A DNA stretch of 38,812 bases from Opitutia bacterium (GTDB taxonomy: Bacteria; Verrucomicrobiota; Verrucomicrobiia; Opitutales; Opitutaceae): the NCBI GenBank assembly GCA_947467625.1, contig CANIJN010000017.1, positions 1-38,812 of the forward strand, in the 5' to 3' direction. The translations under genes were made by a program, and so were the position numbers. A model generated the notes under the pieces. That model saw only the letters and a list, made by a program, of their open reading frames with translations, searched no databases and was not told the DNA's origin. Shown here piece by piece: positions 25,940-35,260 of this stretch (within the stretch, counting starts at the first letter, position 1; each line of letters opens with the position of its first letter).

Positions 25940-28831
25940 ATGAAGCCCCTGTATCAGACGTTCACGTTCCTCTGTCTTGTCGGTGCACTGTGCGCGATTG
26001 CTGCCGAGCCGCCCGTGGTCGGGCCGGCCGCGCGGCTCACCGTCACGCCCTCGGGCGAGCTCGAAGTCGCGATGGCTGACGGCGCGGTCGCCCGGTTTGC
26101 CCCACTCGTGGCCGTGTTGGCCACACGGGCGAATCCGAATGTCGATATGCGCTGGGGGAAGTTTCCCGACGCCGCCTTGAGACTGAACGATACGGGCTCG
26201 CTCTACAACGTGCTGACGTGGGGTGCGAAAGACACCGGCGGGAAAGTCTCAACAGCGCACGTCGAGGACGGGTTCGACCCGACGGTTGATCGGGGCTACG
26301 GGGCCGGGCGCACCGCGAATCTCTTCGCTGCGGGCAAACTGAAGACCTTGCGTGCCAGCGCCAGCCGCTCCGACGGCAACAAAATCACGTGGGACTTCCC
26401 CGCCGATGACACGGCCACCGTGCGGCTCGAACTCGATCTGCCGACGGACGGCACCGCGCCGCGCCTGCGGCTGAAGACGACCGTGAAGGCGGACGGGTGG
26501 TATTCGTTTGGCTACGTGGGCGCCCCCGAGACTCCGGCCAACGCAGTCGAGGAACTTTGGCAGCCGCTCATCTACAACGAACGGCGTTTTCCGCATGAAT
26601 CTTTTCTCGAGGCCGCCTATCGCTGCCCGCTGCCGACCACCTTGGTCACCCATGGCGGCGTGACGACCGGCGTGCTCGCCGACCCCGCCGAGTACCCGTT
26701 TCAGCCGCTGCCGAATTTCGCAAACTCCCGCTTCGGCGTGGCCCTGCGCAACGCCCGCGGACTCGCGCAGCCGATGCTCTTCGCCCCGCTGCTCGGTGGC
26801 GCCGGTTCGCAGATGAAGGCCGGCGAGTCGCGCGAGTTCGTGATGCGGCTCGTCGTTGCCAAAGCGAACCTCTCCGCCACCTACGAGCGCGTGGCCCGCA
26901 CCCTCTACGGCTTCGCCGATGTGCGCCACAACGCTCTGGGTTCGCTCAACGCCACCTTCGAGCGCATGCTGGAATTCGGCCTGAGCGACTACGCGAAATT
27001 CAATGCCGACCTGCGCGGTTTCGCCTACGACACCGATGTGCCCGGGGCGGTGAAGAACGTCTCCGCCCTTCATCCACTCGGCCTCGCCCTCGTCACCGAC
27101 CGCCCGGAAATCTACACGCGGCTCGCGCGCCCGCTGATGGAGTATTTCGTGTCGCGCGAGCGTTTCCTTTTCACGACCGATCCCAAAGTAAAGGGCCAGT
27201 CCGCCTCTTCGCACCTGAGGGGGCTGGGCGCGCCGCTCACCGAATACGCGAATCTCTACGCGATGTCGGGCCAACGCACCCCGTTCTTTCGCACCTCCGC
27301 CGAGAGCTTGTTCGGCCGGGACCGCGTCTTAAATCTTCAAGGCAATATTCGCGGCGACAACTGGTCCAACGCCCTCGGCCTTTACCGTGCGACGGGGGAA
27401 AAGCGTTGGCTCGACCATGCCATCAAGGATGCCGACGCCTATCTCAAGACCCGCGTCGGAGTGCGGGCGGCGGACTATTCGGACCCCGATTCCCGGGGAT
27501 TGTTTTTTTGGACGGCGTTCACCCCGCAGTGGATCGAATTGTTTGAACTCTACGAAGAAACCAAGCTGCCACGCTTCCTGGCTGCAGCCCACGCCGGCGC
27601 ACGGGACTACGCGCAGTTTGTCTGGCTCGCACCGCGCATTCCCGGCGGTGACGTCCGCGTAAACGAGGATGGCCTGGCGCCGGCCTACCGGTCCGGACCA
27701 CGTTTCCCGCGGATCAAGGCCGAGCCCGAAACCGTTCCCGCGTGGCGCACGTCCGAGATCGGCCTCACCAGCGAGTCCGCCCCGACCAGCAAAGGTGCCC
27801 GCGGCATTCTCCTCGCCTGCTACGCACCGTGGATGCTGCGCATCGCTTCACTCACGAACGATGCGTTTCTCCACGACATCGCCCGTTCCGCCATCATCGG
27901 CCGCTACACCAGTTTTCCCGGTTACCATATCAACACCGCGCGCACGACCGCCTATGAGAAACCGGACTTCGCCCGTCGTGGAAAAGACGAACTCAACTCG
28001 GCGACTTCGATTCACTACAACCACATCTGGCCGCACATAGCCTTGCTGCTCGACTACCTCGTGGCGGACGCATTCGCAAAGTCGCGCGGTGCTATCGATT
28101 TTCCGGCGCGCTACGCCGAGGGTTACGGCTACCTGCAACAACGCGTGTTTGGCGATCGCCCCGGCAAGGTCTACGACGAAAGCGGTCTCTATCTATGGAT
28201 GCCGCGCGGCGTGCTCACCGTCGATCACCCCGAACTCAACTTCGTGATGGCCCGCGGCGACGCCAAACTCGCCATCGCCCTCACCAACCAGTCGAAGTCT
28301 GCGGTCAAATCTCAGGTCACGCTCTCGCGCGAGCGCATCGCGCTCGCCCCGGGCGCCAACGCGAAAGTCACCGTGTGGGAAAACAACCGGCGCATCCGCG
28401 AGGAACCGTTGCCGGCCGATGCCCGCATCGCCGTGGACGTCGCCGCCGAGGGAATTACCACGCTGATCATCAGTGGCGTGAAGCCGCGCGTAGCGTTTCA
28501 GAATCAGATTCTCGGCCGCGCCGCACGTCTCCCGGCGGAAAGTGTCGTCGACCTCGGCTGGCGCGGCGCGCGCGGCGTCGTGCTCTCATTCGGCGCGGGT
28601 GAACTCACGAGTGCTTACGTTTACCTGCCCGATCAGGAGCGCGTCGTGACGAAGTGCACGGTCCACTATCGGCAAGGCGGCGGCGAGTTCCTCACCATGA
28701 CGGACGCAGCGTATCCCTACGATTTTACGCTGCCCGTCGCGGGCGACGCGCCATTGGAGTTCTGGTTTGAGACTCAGTCAGACGCCGGGCCTGCGGAGAA
28801 ATCTCCCGTCGGGCGTCTGCTCCTGAAGTGA
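25940..28831 (+). CDS. Large secreted protein of unknown family, candidate polysaccharide-degrading enzyme with helical-toroid-like middle region
   Basis: ATG at 25940 (MKPLYQTFTFLCLVGALCAIAAEPP signal); the ORF-track extension to 25478 runs through the GH95-like remnant. Helical repeats (ALGLYRATGEKRWLDHAIKDADAYLKT, FFWTAFTPQWIELFELYEETKLPRFLAAAHAGARDYAQ); C-terminal beta-rich domain. No family recognised with certainty. Confidence 0.6.
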   Translation: MKPLYQTFTFLCLVGALCAIAAEPPVVGPAARLTVTPSGELEVAMADGAVARFAPLVAVLATRANPNVDMRWGKFPDAALRLNDTGSLYNVLTWGAKDTGGKVSTAHVEDGFDPTVDRGYGAGRTANLFAAGKLKTLRASASRSDGNKITWDFPADDTATVRLELDLPTDGTAPRLRLKTTVKADGWYSFGYVGAPETPANAVEELWQPLIYNERRFPHESFLEAAYRCPLPTTLVTHGGVTTGVLADPAEYPFQPLPNFANSRFGVALRNARGLAQPMLFAPLLGGAGSQMKAGESREFVMRLVVAKANLSATYERVARTLYGFADVRHNALGSLNATFERMLEFGLSDYAKFNADLRGFAYDTDVPGAVKNVSALHPLGLALVTDRPEIYTRLARPLMEYFVSRERFLFTTDPKVKGQSASSHLRGLGAPLTEYANLYAMSGQRTPFFRTSAESLFGRDRVLNLQGNIRGDNWSNALGLYRATGEKRWLDHAIKDADAYLKTRVGVRAADYSDPDSRGLFFWTAFTPQWIELFELYEETKLPRFLAAAHAGARDYAQFVWLAPRIPGGDVRVNEDGLAPAYRSGPRFPRIKAEPETVPAWRTSEIGLTSESAPTSKGARGILLACYAPWMLRIASLTNDAFLHDIARSAIIGRYTSFPGYHINTARTTAYEKPDFARRGKDELNSATSIHYNHIWPHIALLLDYLVADAFAKSRGAIDFPARYAEGYGYLQQRVFGDRPGKVYDESGLYLWMPRGVLTVDHPELNFVMARGDAKLAIALTNQSKSAVKSQVTLSRERIALAPGANAKVTVWENNRRIREEPLPADARIAVDVAAEGITTLIISGVKPRVAFQNQILGRAARLPAESVVDLGWRGARGVVLSFGAGELTSAYVYLPDQERVVTKCTVHYRQGGGEFLTMTDAAYPYDFTLPVAGDAPLEFWFETQSDAGPAEKSPVGRLLLK

Positions 28832-28843
28832 AAAAACTCGAAC

Positions 28844-28905
28844 GCAATCCCCTAAATTGAAGGGTTCAAAGAAACGAGGATAGACTCCTGATGGTGCCGG
28901 CTAAA
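28844..28905 (+). repeat. Regulatory/leader repeat copy B
   Basis: gcaatcccctaaattgaagggttcaaagaaacgaggatagactcctgatggtgccggctaaa; matches copy A at 25412..25475. Confidence 0.75.
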
Positions 28906-28984
28906 TCCTCCGAATTTTCCCTATCGGTGAACGAGGACAACCTTGGTCGGCCGTCATCAACCCCACCTCTACCCGCCCCTATCG

Positions 28985-29107
28985 ATGAGAAAATCCCTCC
29001 CTCCCGCCGGTCAGGTGCCAAGGTCGGCGATCACACTCCTGCGCCAAGAGATAGTCCGCGACGCAGTGCCCCGGCCACGTAGTCTTCGGCTGCGTCCCAC
29101 GGCATAA
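28985..29107 (+). other. Short 40-aa ORF (leader peptide or gene remnant) after repeat copy B
   Basis: ATGAGAAAATCC... = MRKSLPPAGQVPRSAITLLRQEIVRDAVPRPRSLRLRPTA*, ending 12 nt before the next start codon; its cccctatcgATGAGAAA context matches cccctttcgATGAGAAA of copy A. Confidence 0.35.
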
Positions 29108-29119
29108 CCATCACCGCCC

Positions 29120-32008
29120 ATGCGTCCACCTCGTCGCCCCGCCCTTGCCTTGTTTATGCTTCTGCTCGTCGCACGCGCGAACGGTGCCGATGCGCTCGAC
29201 GCCGGCTTCGCTACGCCGCCTCCGGTCGCCCGCCCGCTCGTGTGGTGGCATTGGATCAATGGCAACGTGTCCAAGCACGGCATCGAGGCCGACCTCGCCG
29301 ACATGAAGCGCGTCGGGATCGCGGGTGTGCAGATGTTCGACGCGAGCATCTACCTGCCCGCCGGCCCCGTGCGCTACGGCACCGACCTCTGGCACGAGCA
29401 CGTGCAGCACGCGATCGCCACGGCGGACAAACTTGGCCTGGAGTTTCACCTCATGAACACGCCCGGCTGGTCCGCCAGCGGCGGCCCGTGGGTCACGCCC
29501 GAGCGCTCGATGAAAAAGCTCGTGTGGAGCGAAACAGCGGCGACCGGTGGCGGCGCGCTCACGCTCGCCGTGCCGCCGCCGAAGATCGAGCCGCTGAAGT
29601 TCCGCTCCCCGCCCGTGAAAAAAATGGAGAATTTTTTCCGCGATATCGTCGTGCTGGCCGTTCCGGCCGAATCCACCCGCCGCACTCCCGATTGGGAATT
29701 CAAGACCAAGCTCAAGGAGAAGACGCTCACCGCTGCGCCGCTCGACCCGGATGCCTCGGGCTGCATCTCCCGCGCGCAGGTGCTCGACCTCACGGCGGAC
29801 TTTGATGCCGCCACCGGCACGTTGCGCGCCAAGCTCCCCGCCGGCGAGTGGACGATTTTGCGCTTCGGATTTACGTCCACTAGTTCGACGAACCATCCCG
29901 CCGTGCCCGAGGGCCACGGCCTGGAGATCGACAAAATGGACGCGGACGCCGTGTCGTTCTACTTTGATCAGGCGCTCGGCCGCATTTTGCGCGAGGCCGG
30001 CCCGAGCGTCGGCCGCACGCTCAAAGGACTGCTTTTCGACAGCTTCGAGGGCGGCCCGCAAAACTGGACGGACACGTTCCCCGCGCAGTTCCGCGCGCTG
30101 AAGGGCTACGATTTCGTGCCGCTCCTGCCCGTGCTGACGGGCCGCGTGGTGGAGAGCCCGTCGTTCACCGAAGCGGCGCTGCGCGATTTCCGCGGCGCGG
30201 TCGAGCAGCTGATCGCGAAGAACTATTTCGGCACGATGCAGCGGCGCGCGCACGAGCGCGGGATGGTCGTTTACGCTGAGGCGCAGGGCGGACCGCTGAA
30301 TCCGGTTTCGGCGAACGAGTTTGTCGATGTGCCGATGAATGAATTCTGGATGCCCGACACCGCACCGCGTTTTCCGCGCATCAAGCTCGTCGCGTCCGTC
30401 GCCAATGTCCTCGGGCGCCCGCTCGTCGCCGCCGAGTCGTTCACCGCCAAGCCCGAAGACGGCCGTTGGCTCGCGACGCCCGCCACGCTCAAAGATCCCG
30501 GCGACTATGCGTGGACGGCCGGCATCAACCGCTTCATTTTGCACCACTACGTGCACCAACCCACCGACGACGGCCCCGGTTTCGGCCTCGGCCGCTACGG
30601 CACGCATTTCGGCCGCCTCAACACCTGGTGGCCGCTCGCCGGCGCGTGGATCGACTACGTGGCGCGCGGACAGTTTCTCCTGCAACAGGGCCGCACCGTT
30701 ACTGACATCGCGTTCCTCAACACCGAGGACCACGGCTACGCCTTCCCCGGCGACATGGTGACGACGCCGGCCGGCTACGATTTCGACATCGTCTACCCGC
30801 ACCATCTCGCCGCGATGACGTGGCGCGACGGCGCGCTCACGCTTCCGACCGGGCCCACGTATCGCGTCCTCATGCTGCCGGCGAACTGGACCGCCGATCT
30901 CACGACGCTGCGCCGCCTCCGCGATTTCGCCCGCGCCGGTGCACCGATCTACGGCGATGCGCCCGCGGCTCCCGCCGGTGTGCGCGATTACGAGGCGCGC
31001 GAGGAATTCGCCGCGCTCGTCCGCGAGTTGTGGGAAGCTCCCCGCCCGCTGATCCGGCGGGGGGCCCTGCCCGCTGCGCTCGGTGCAATCGGTCTCGCGC
31101 CCGACGTGGTGCTCCCGGCCCCGCCCGCGGGGGGCGAACTCCGCTTCATTCACCGCCGCACACCCGACGCGGAAATCTACTTCGTTTTCAATCACTCGGA
31201 TCGCGACGTCGCCGGCGACTTCACCTTCCGCGTCACCGGCCGCCAGCCCGAACTTTGGAACGCCGTCACTGGCGCGCAGGCCGATTCCCCCGGCTATCGT
31301 GCGACGGCCACCAGCACTACGGTGCCGCTCGAGCTTGAGCCCCGCGGCTCCATGTTTGTGATTTTCCGTCGCCCGCTTCTGACCCCGCGCGCCGATGCTC
31401 CGAAGACTGCGGTCGCCGCGACGCTGCCGATCGCCGGACCGTGGCACGTCGTATTCCACGACGGTCGCGGCGCCCCGCCCAACGCCACCTTTGCGACCCT
31501 CGCCTCGTGGACGGAACACGAAAACCCCGCCATCACGTTCTACTCGGGCACCGCCACGTATCACACCACCTTCGTGATTTCCGCCGCCAATTTCCGCGCT
31601 GGCGCGATCGCCACACTTGAACTCGGCACGGTCGCCGATCTCGCCGAAGTCCGGCTCAACGGAACGCTCATCGGCACCCTCTGGCAGCCGCCGTTTCGCG
31701 TCGACGTCACGCGCCACCTGCGCGCCGGCGACAACCTCCTCGAAGTCCGCGTGGCCAACCGTTGGATCAACCGCGTGATTGGCGACGAGTCACTGCCCAC
31801 CGATCTCACTTATCAACCCGAGGGCACGAATAAGTTTACCGACGGAAGGCTCAAACAACTCCCCGCCTGGCTTTACGACCGCTCTCGTCTCTCCGAGCGG
31901 AAGCGCTACAGCTTCACCACGTGGAAACACTACGAGGCAAAATCTCCGCTCGTCCCCTCCGGTCTGCTGGGCCCCGTCAAGATCGATTGGAGAACGCCAG
32001 CGCCGTAG
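29120..32008 (+). CDS. GH106-like glycoside hydrolase (putative alpha-L-rhamnosidase) with C-terminal sugar-binding-like domain
   Basis: RPLVWWHWINGNVSKHGIEADLADMKRVGIAGVQMFDASIYLPAGPVRYGTDLWHEHVQHAIATADKLGLEFHLMNTPGWSASGGPWVTPERSMKKLVWSE; C-terminal FRAGAIATLELGTVADLAEVRLNGTLIGTLWQPPFRVDVT...LLEVRVANRWINR. Confidence 0.85.
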   Translation: MRPPRRPALALFMLLLVARANGADALDAGFATPPPVARPLVWWHWINGNVSKHGIEADLADMKRVGIAGVQMFDASIYLPAGPVRYGTDLWHEHVQHAIATADKLGLEFHLMNTPGWSASGGPWVTPERSMKKLVWSETAATGGGALTLAVPPPKIEPLKFRSPPVKKMENFFRDIVVLAVPAESTRRTPDWEFKTKLKEKTLTAAPLDPDASGCISRAQVLDLTADFDAATGTLRAKLPAGEWTILRFGFTSTSSTNHPAVPEGHGLEIDKMDADAVSFYFDQALGRILREAGPSVGRTLKGLLFDSFEGGPQNWTDTFPAQFRALKGYDFVPLLPVLTGRVVESPSFTEAALRDFRGAVEQLIAKNYFGTMQRRAHERGMVVYAEAQGGPLNPVSANEFVDVPMNEFWMPDTAPRFPRIKLVASVANVLGRPLVAAESFTAKPEDGRWLATPATLKDPGDYAWTAGINRFILHHYVHQPTDDGPGFGLGRYGTHFGRLNTWWPLAGAWIDYVARGQFLLQQGRTVTDIAFLNTEDHGYAFPGDMVTTPAGYDFDIVYPHHLAAMTWRDGALTLPTGPTYRVLMLPANWTADLTTLRRLRDFARAGAPIYGDAPAAPAGVRDYEAREEFAALVRELWEAPRPLIRRGALPAALGAIGLAPDVVLPAPPAGGELRFIHRRTPDAEIYFVFNHSDRDVAGDFTFRVTGRQPELWNAVTGAQADSPGYRATATSTTVPLELEPRGSMFVIFRRPLLTPRADAPKTAVAATLPIAGPWHVVFHDGRGAPPNATFATLASWTEHENPAITFYSGTATYHTTFVISAANFRAGAIATLELGTVADLAEVRLNGTLIGTLWQPPFRVDVTRHLRAGDNLLEVRVANRWINRVIGDESLPTDLTYQPEGTNKFTDGRLKQLPAWLYDRSRLSERKRYSFTTWKHYEAKSPLVPSGLLGPVKIDWRTPAP

Positions 32009-32055
32009 CTCAGGCCCTCACACCTTCGTCCATCTAATCTCATTATCCAAACCCT

Positions 32056-35000
32056 ATGAATCCCCAACGATCCTTCACTTCCTCTGTGCCCAATCGAACG
32101 TATATTTCCGTCCGACGTGTTGTTTTGATTCTGTTAGCGTCGCTCTTTTTTGTTCTTGGCGCTCAGGCCCAATCCTCGGGCGAGTCCATGGGCGTGGTCC
32201 AAGGCACGGTGTCCAACGCGGTGAGCGGTTCCCCGCTCGGCCGCGCTAAAGTCGCCATCCGAGGCACGGCCCAGGAGACGCTGACGGATGACGACGGCCG
32301 GTTTTATCTCCGGGGAGCCCCGGCCCAGGAGATCGAGTTGGAAGTTTCCTATTTGGGATTCGGGTCGCAAAGGTCACGGGTGACGGTGCCGCCCGGCGGA
32401 CAGGTTGCGCAGGATTTCAAGCTCAGTCGCCAGGGAACCGATCATCGCGGCGCGGAAGCCCAGACGATTGTGCTGGAGACGTTCCAGGTGGTCGCGGAAC
32501 AGACCATGAGCGGCCAGGCGGTCGCGATGAACGAGCAACGCCATGCGGCCAATATCAAAAACGTGGTCTCGTTCGATGAACTCGGTGACCGCGGCCAGGA
32601 AAACATCGGCGATTATGTGCGCTTTCTCCCCGGTGTCACCATTCTGGACGACGGCACAAATCCCGGTCGGATTGCGCTGGGCGGTTTTCCCGCGGAAATG
32701 TCCAACATTCAGATCGACGGCATGGATGTGCCTGCCACCGGCATTGGCGCGACCAGCAGTCGCACCGCGGCGCTGCAGGACGTGCCAATCCTGAACATCG
32801 AGCGCGTAGAGGTCTCGAAGGTGCCCACGCCCGACCTGCCCGCTTCCGGCTTGGGCGGATCGATGAACCTGATCGCGAAGACCGGAGTGGGCCTCAAGCG
32901 CCCGGTCGGTCGCTACCAAGTGTATATGAATTTCGACAACGTGGACGGCTTGAGTTTCAACGGCGGTTCGCCGCAACCGCACGACCGGGCATCGCCGCGC
33001 CACAAGGAGCCCTCGTTCAGCCTGAGCTACGCCTTCCCGGTAGGGAAGACGCTCTCGGTGAGCCTGGGGGGCTCGCGCTCATGGCGTCAGCGGCCGACAG
33101 ACGACACGCCCTCCGAGGTCGCCTTTTGGAACCTCAAGAAGACCTATTTGGCAACCGGCGCGCCGAAGGATTTGGCGCTTGCGATCACGCAGTGGCGGCA
33201 GGAGGCCTCGATCTCCCGGACCGAGAATCTCCAGCTCGGCCTCGATTGGCGGCTGACCACCCACGACACCCTCAGCCTGCAGGTCCAGGAACGCTCGGTG
33301 GTCGAAAAGAAGGCCCAGAGCTTCATGACCGCGCGCGTGAACGCCGGCTACGACGCGATCGGCAATGCGGATTACACCCAAAGCCGCGGTGCGACCGGTA
33401 GCTTCGAAATGGGCACCCTCAATCCGTCAAATTTCGACGCGACTACCGACACCAGCATGCGTTCGCTGAAGTATCAGCATCGCGGCCCGGCGTGGAACAT
33501 CGACGCGCAGGCCTCCTACTCTGCCGCCGACCGCGAGCGCAGCAGCCTCGGCAAGGGCTACTTCAACGGCGTCCTGGCCAGCGTCCTCGCCGCCAACATC
33601 CGCGGCGACGGCATCGGGAAGGGTGCGAGCATCGGACCGGAAACCTATACGATCACCCGCGCCAACGGCACGCCGGTGGATCCCTTCAACGCCAACAATT
33701 ATACGCTCGGCACGGCGAATGAAGAGTATGCCCTGTACCAGACGGACCTCACGGCTGGGCGTCTGAACGTGAGCCGCGCGATCGGCCGGAACCTCACGCT
33801 CAAGGTCGGCGGCGCTTTCAACCGTCTCGAAAAGGACGACACCCGTCCGGTCAAGAACTACACCTTTGTCGGCCGGGCCGCCGGTCAGACCGCCGTCTCG
33901 CTTTATGACCTCGTGGACGATTCGATCGACGTGAAAGTGAACGGGAACCCAGTGCGCTGGATCAGCCCGGTGAAGGCCTATGATCTCTTCGTGCAACACC
34001 CGGAGTATTTTACCCTGAACAACACGTTCATAGCGAATCGGGCGCAGAACTCCAAGCGGATGCTCGAGGATATCCTGGCCGGCTACTTTCGGTTCGATCT
34101 GCGCCTGCTCTCCGGCCGGTTGAACGTCACCAGCGGTGCCCGCTATGAGAGAACCGACCTCAAAGGCTGGAGCCTGAAGCGCGACAACTTCGCCATCTAC
34201 CAGCGGGATGCAGCGGGAAAACTGCTACTCACGAGCACGGGCGCGTTGATCCCCGTCACCAACAATGCCGACGATCGCCTCAGGCTAATCAATCAGGAGC
34301 GCGGCAACATCGAAAGCCAGGGTTACGGCGGGCTCTATCCCAGCCTGAACGCCAATTACGCGATCACCGACAACTTAGTGGCGCGGGCCGCCTATGCGCG
34401 GACACTCGGCCGTCCGGACGTGCAATACGTCGTCGCGGGAGTCACGGTGCCCGTTCCCACCGACACCAATGCGACGACGGCCGACATTATCGTAGTCGGC
34501 AATCCCGGCCTGAAGCCTTGGACCGCGGATAGTTTTCACCTGTCCCTCGACTCCTATCATCTCAAGGGCGGATTCGGCTCCATCGGAGTCTACCAGAAGA
34601 GGGTCAGTAATTTCTTCGCCCAACGCGGCCGGCCGGCCACCGCGGCCACACTTGCGGCCTACGGCATCCCGAAGGGCGACATCGCCTATATGTTGGCCGA
34701 TAACTGGGTCGTGCGCCGCTGGGAAAACGTCGGTGACGCCACTCTGAATGGCCTTGAGCTGAGCTACCGCCAGGATCTGCTGTTCATGCCGTCATGGTTA
34801 CAGTTAATGCAGGCTTGGGTGAACTACACGCATCTGAAGGTAGGCGGACGCAATGCGGCGGATTTCGTGGGTTTCAGCCCCGATACTCTGACGGCGGGGT
34901 TGAACTACATCCGGCCGCGCTTCTCCGTCCGGCTGACTGCGGCCTATCAAGCCGAGACGAAGCGATCGGAGGTTGTGGTCACTCCCGGTACCTCGGCCGA

Positions 35001-35232
35001 AGGGTTCATCCCGCAGTCCACCTTTGAATACCAGGCGGCCTACACCCGCTACGGCATCAGCGCGGAATACGCCCTGAGCAAGACCTTCGCCCTCTACGTA
35101 AACTGGGACGACGTGTTCGCCAAGGACCGCTTGGTGTATCGCCGGGCCCCGGATACGCCGGCCTTCGCCCAAACCGCCCAACGCTACGTCAGCCCTTCCT
35201 ATATCGTGATCGGCGTGAAGGGCAGTTTCTGA
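32056..35232 (+). CDS. TonB-dependent receptor with N-terminal carboxypeptidase-regulatory-like domain
   Basis: GVVQGTVSNAVSGSPLGRAKVAIRGTAQETLTDDDGRFYLRGAPAQEIELEVSYLGF; plug NIGDYVRFLPGVTILDDGTNPGRIALGGFPAEMSNIQIDGMDVP; C-terminal YVSPSYIVIGVKGSF. Confidence 0.93.
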   Translation: MNPQRSFTSSVPNRTYISVRRVVLILLASLFFVLGAQAQSSGESMGVVQGTVSNAVSGSPLGRAKVAIRGTAQETLTDDDGRFYLRGAPAQEIELEVSYLGFGSQRSRVTVPPGGQVAQDFKLSRQGTDHRGAEAQTIVLETFQVVAEQTMSGQAVAMNEQRHAANIKNVVSFDELGDRGQENIGDYVRFLPGVTILDDGTNPGRIALGGFPAEMSNIQIDGMDVPATGIGATSSRTAALQDVPILNIERVEVSKVPTPDLPASGLGGSMNLIAKTGVGLKRPVGRYQVYMNFDNVDGLSFNGGSPQPHDRASPRHKEPSFSLSYAFPVGKTLSVSLGGSRSWRQRPTDDTPSEVAFWNLKKTYLATGAPKDLALAITQWRQEASISRTENLQLGLDWRLTTHDTLSLQVQERSVVEKKAQSFMTARVNAGYDAIGNADYTQSRGATGSFEMGTLNPSNFDATTDTSMRSLKYQHRGPAWNIDAQASYSAADRERSSLGKGYFNGVLASVLAANIRGDGIGKGASIGPETYTITRANGTPVDPFNANNYTLGTANEEYALYQTDLTAGRLNVSRAIGRNLTLKVGGAFNRLEKDDTRPVKNYTFVGRAAGQTAVSLYDLVDDSIDVKVNGNPVRWISPVKAYDLFVQHPEYFTLNNTFIANRAQNSKRMLEDILAGYFRFDLRLLSGRLNVTSGARYERTDLKGWSLKRDNFAIYQRDAAGKLLLTSTGALIPVTNNADDRLRLINQERGNIESQGYGGLYPSLNANYAITDNLVARAAYARTLGRPDVQYVVAGVTVPVPTDTNATTADIIVVGNPGLKPWTADSFHLSLDSYHLKGGFGSIGVYQKRVSNFFAQRGRPATAATLAAYGIPKGDIAYMLADNWVVRRWENVGDATLNGLELSYRQDLLFMPSWLQLMQAWVNYTHLKVGGRNAADFVGFSPDTLTAGLNYIRPRFSVRLTAAYQAETKRSEVVVTPGTSAEGFIPQSTFEYQAAYTRYGISAEYALSKTFALYVNWDDVFAKDRLVYRRAPDTPAFAQTAQRYVSPSYIVIGVKGSF

Positions 35233-35260
35233 CGGCTCACTCACAACCCCGAAATCACCC

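Noticed and set aside
29111-31717. 868-aa minus-strand ORF antisense to the GH106-like gene
   Set aside because: High-GC shadow ORF; Arg/Gly/Ala/Glu-rich with no recognisable motif, while the plus strand encodes a clear glycoside hydrolase.
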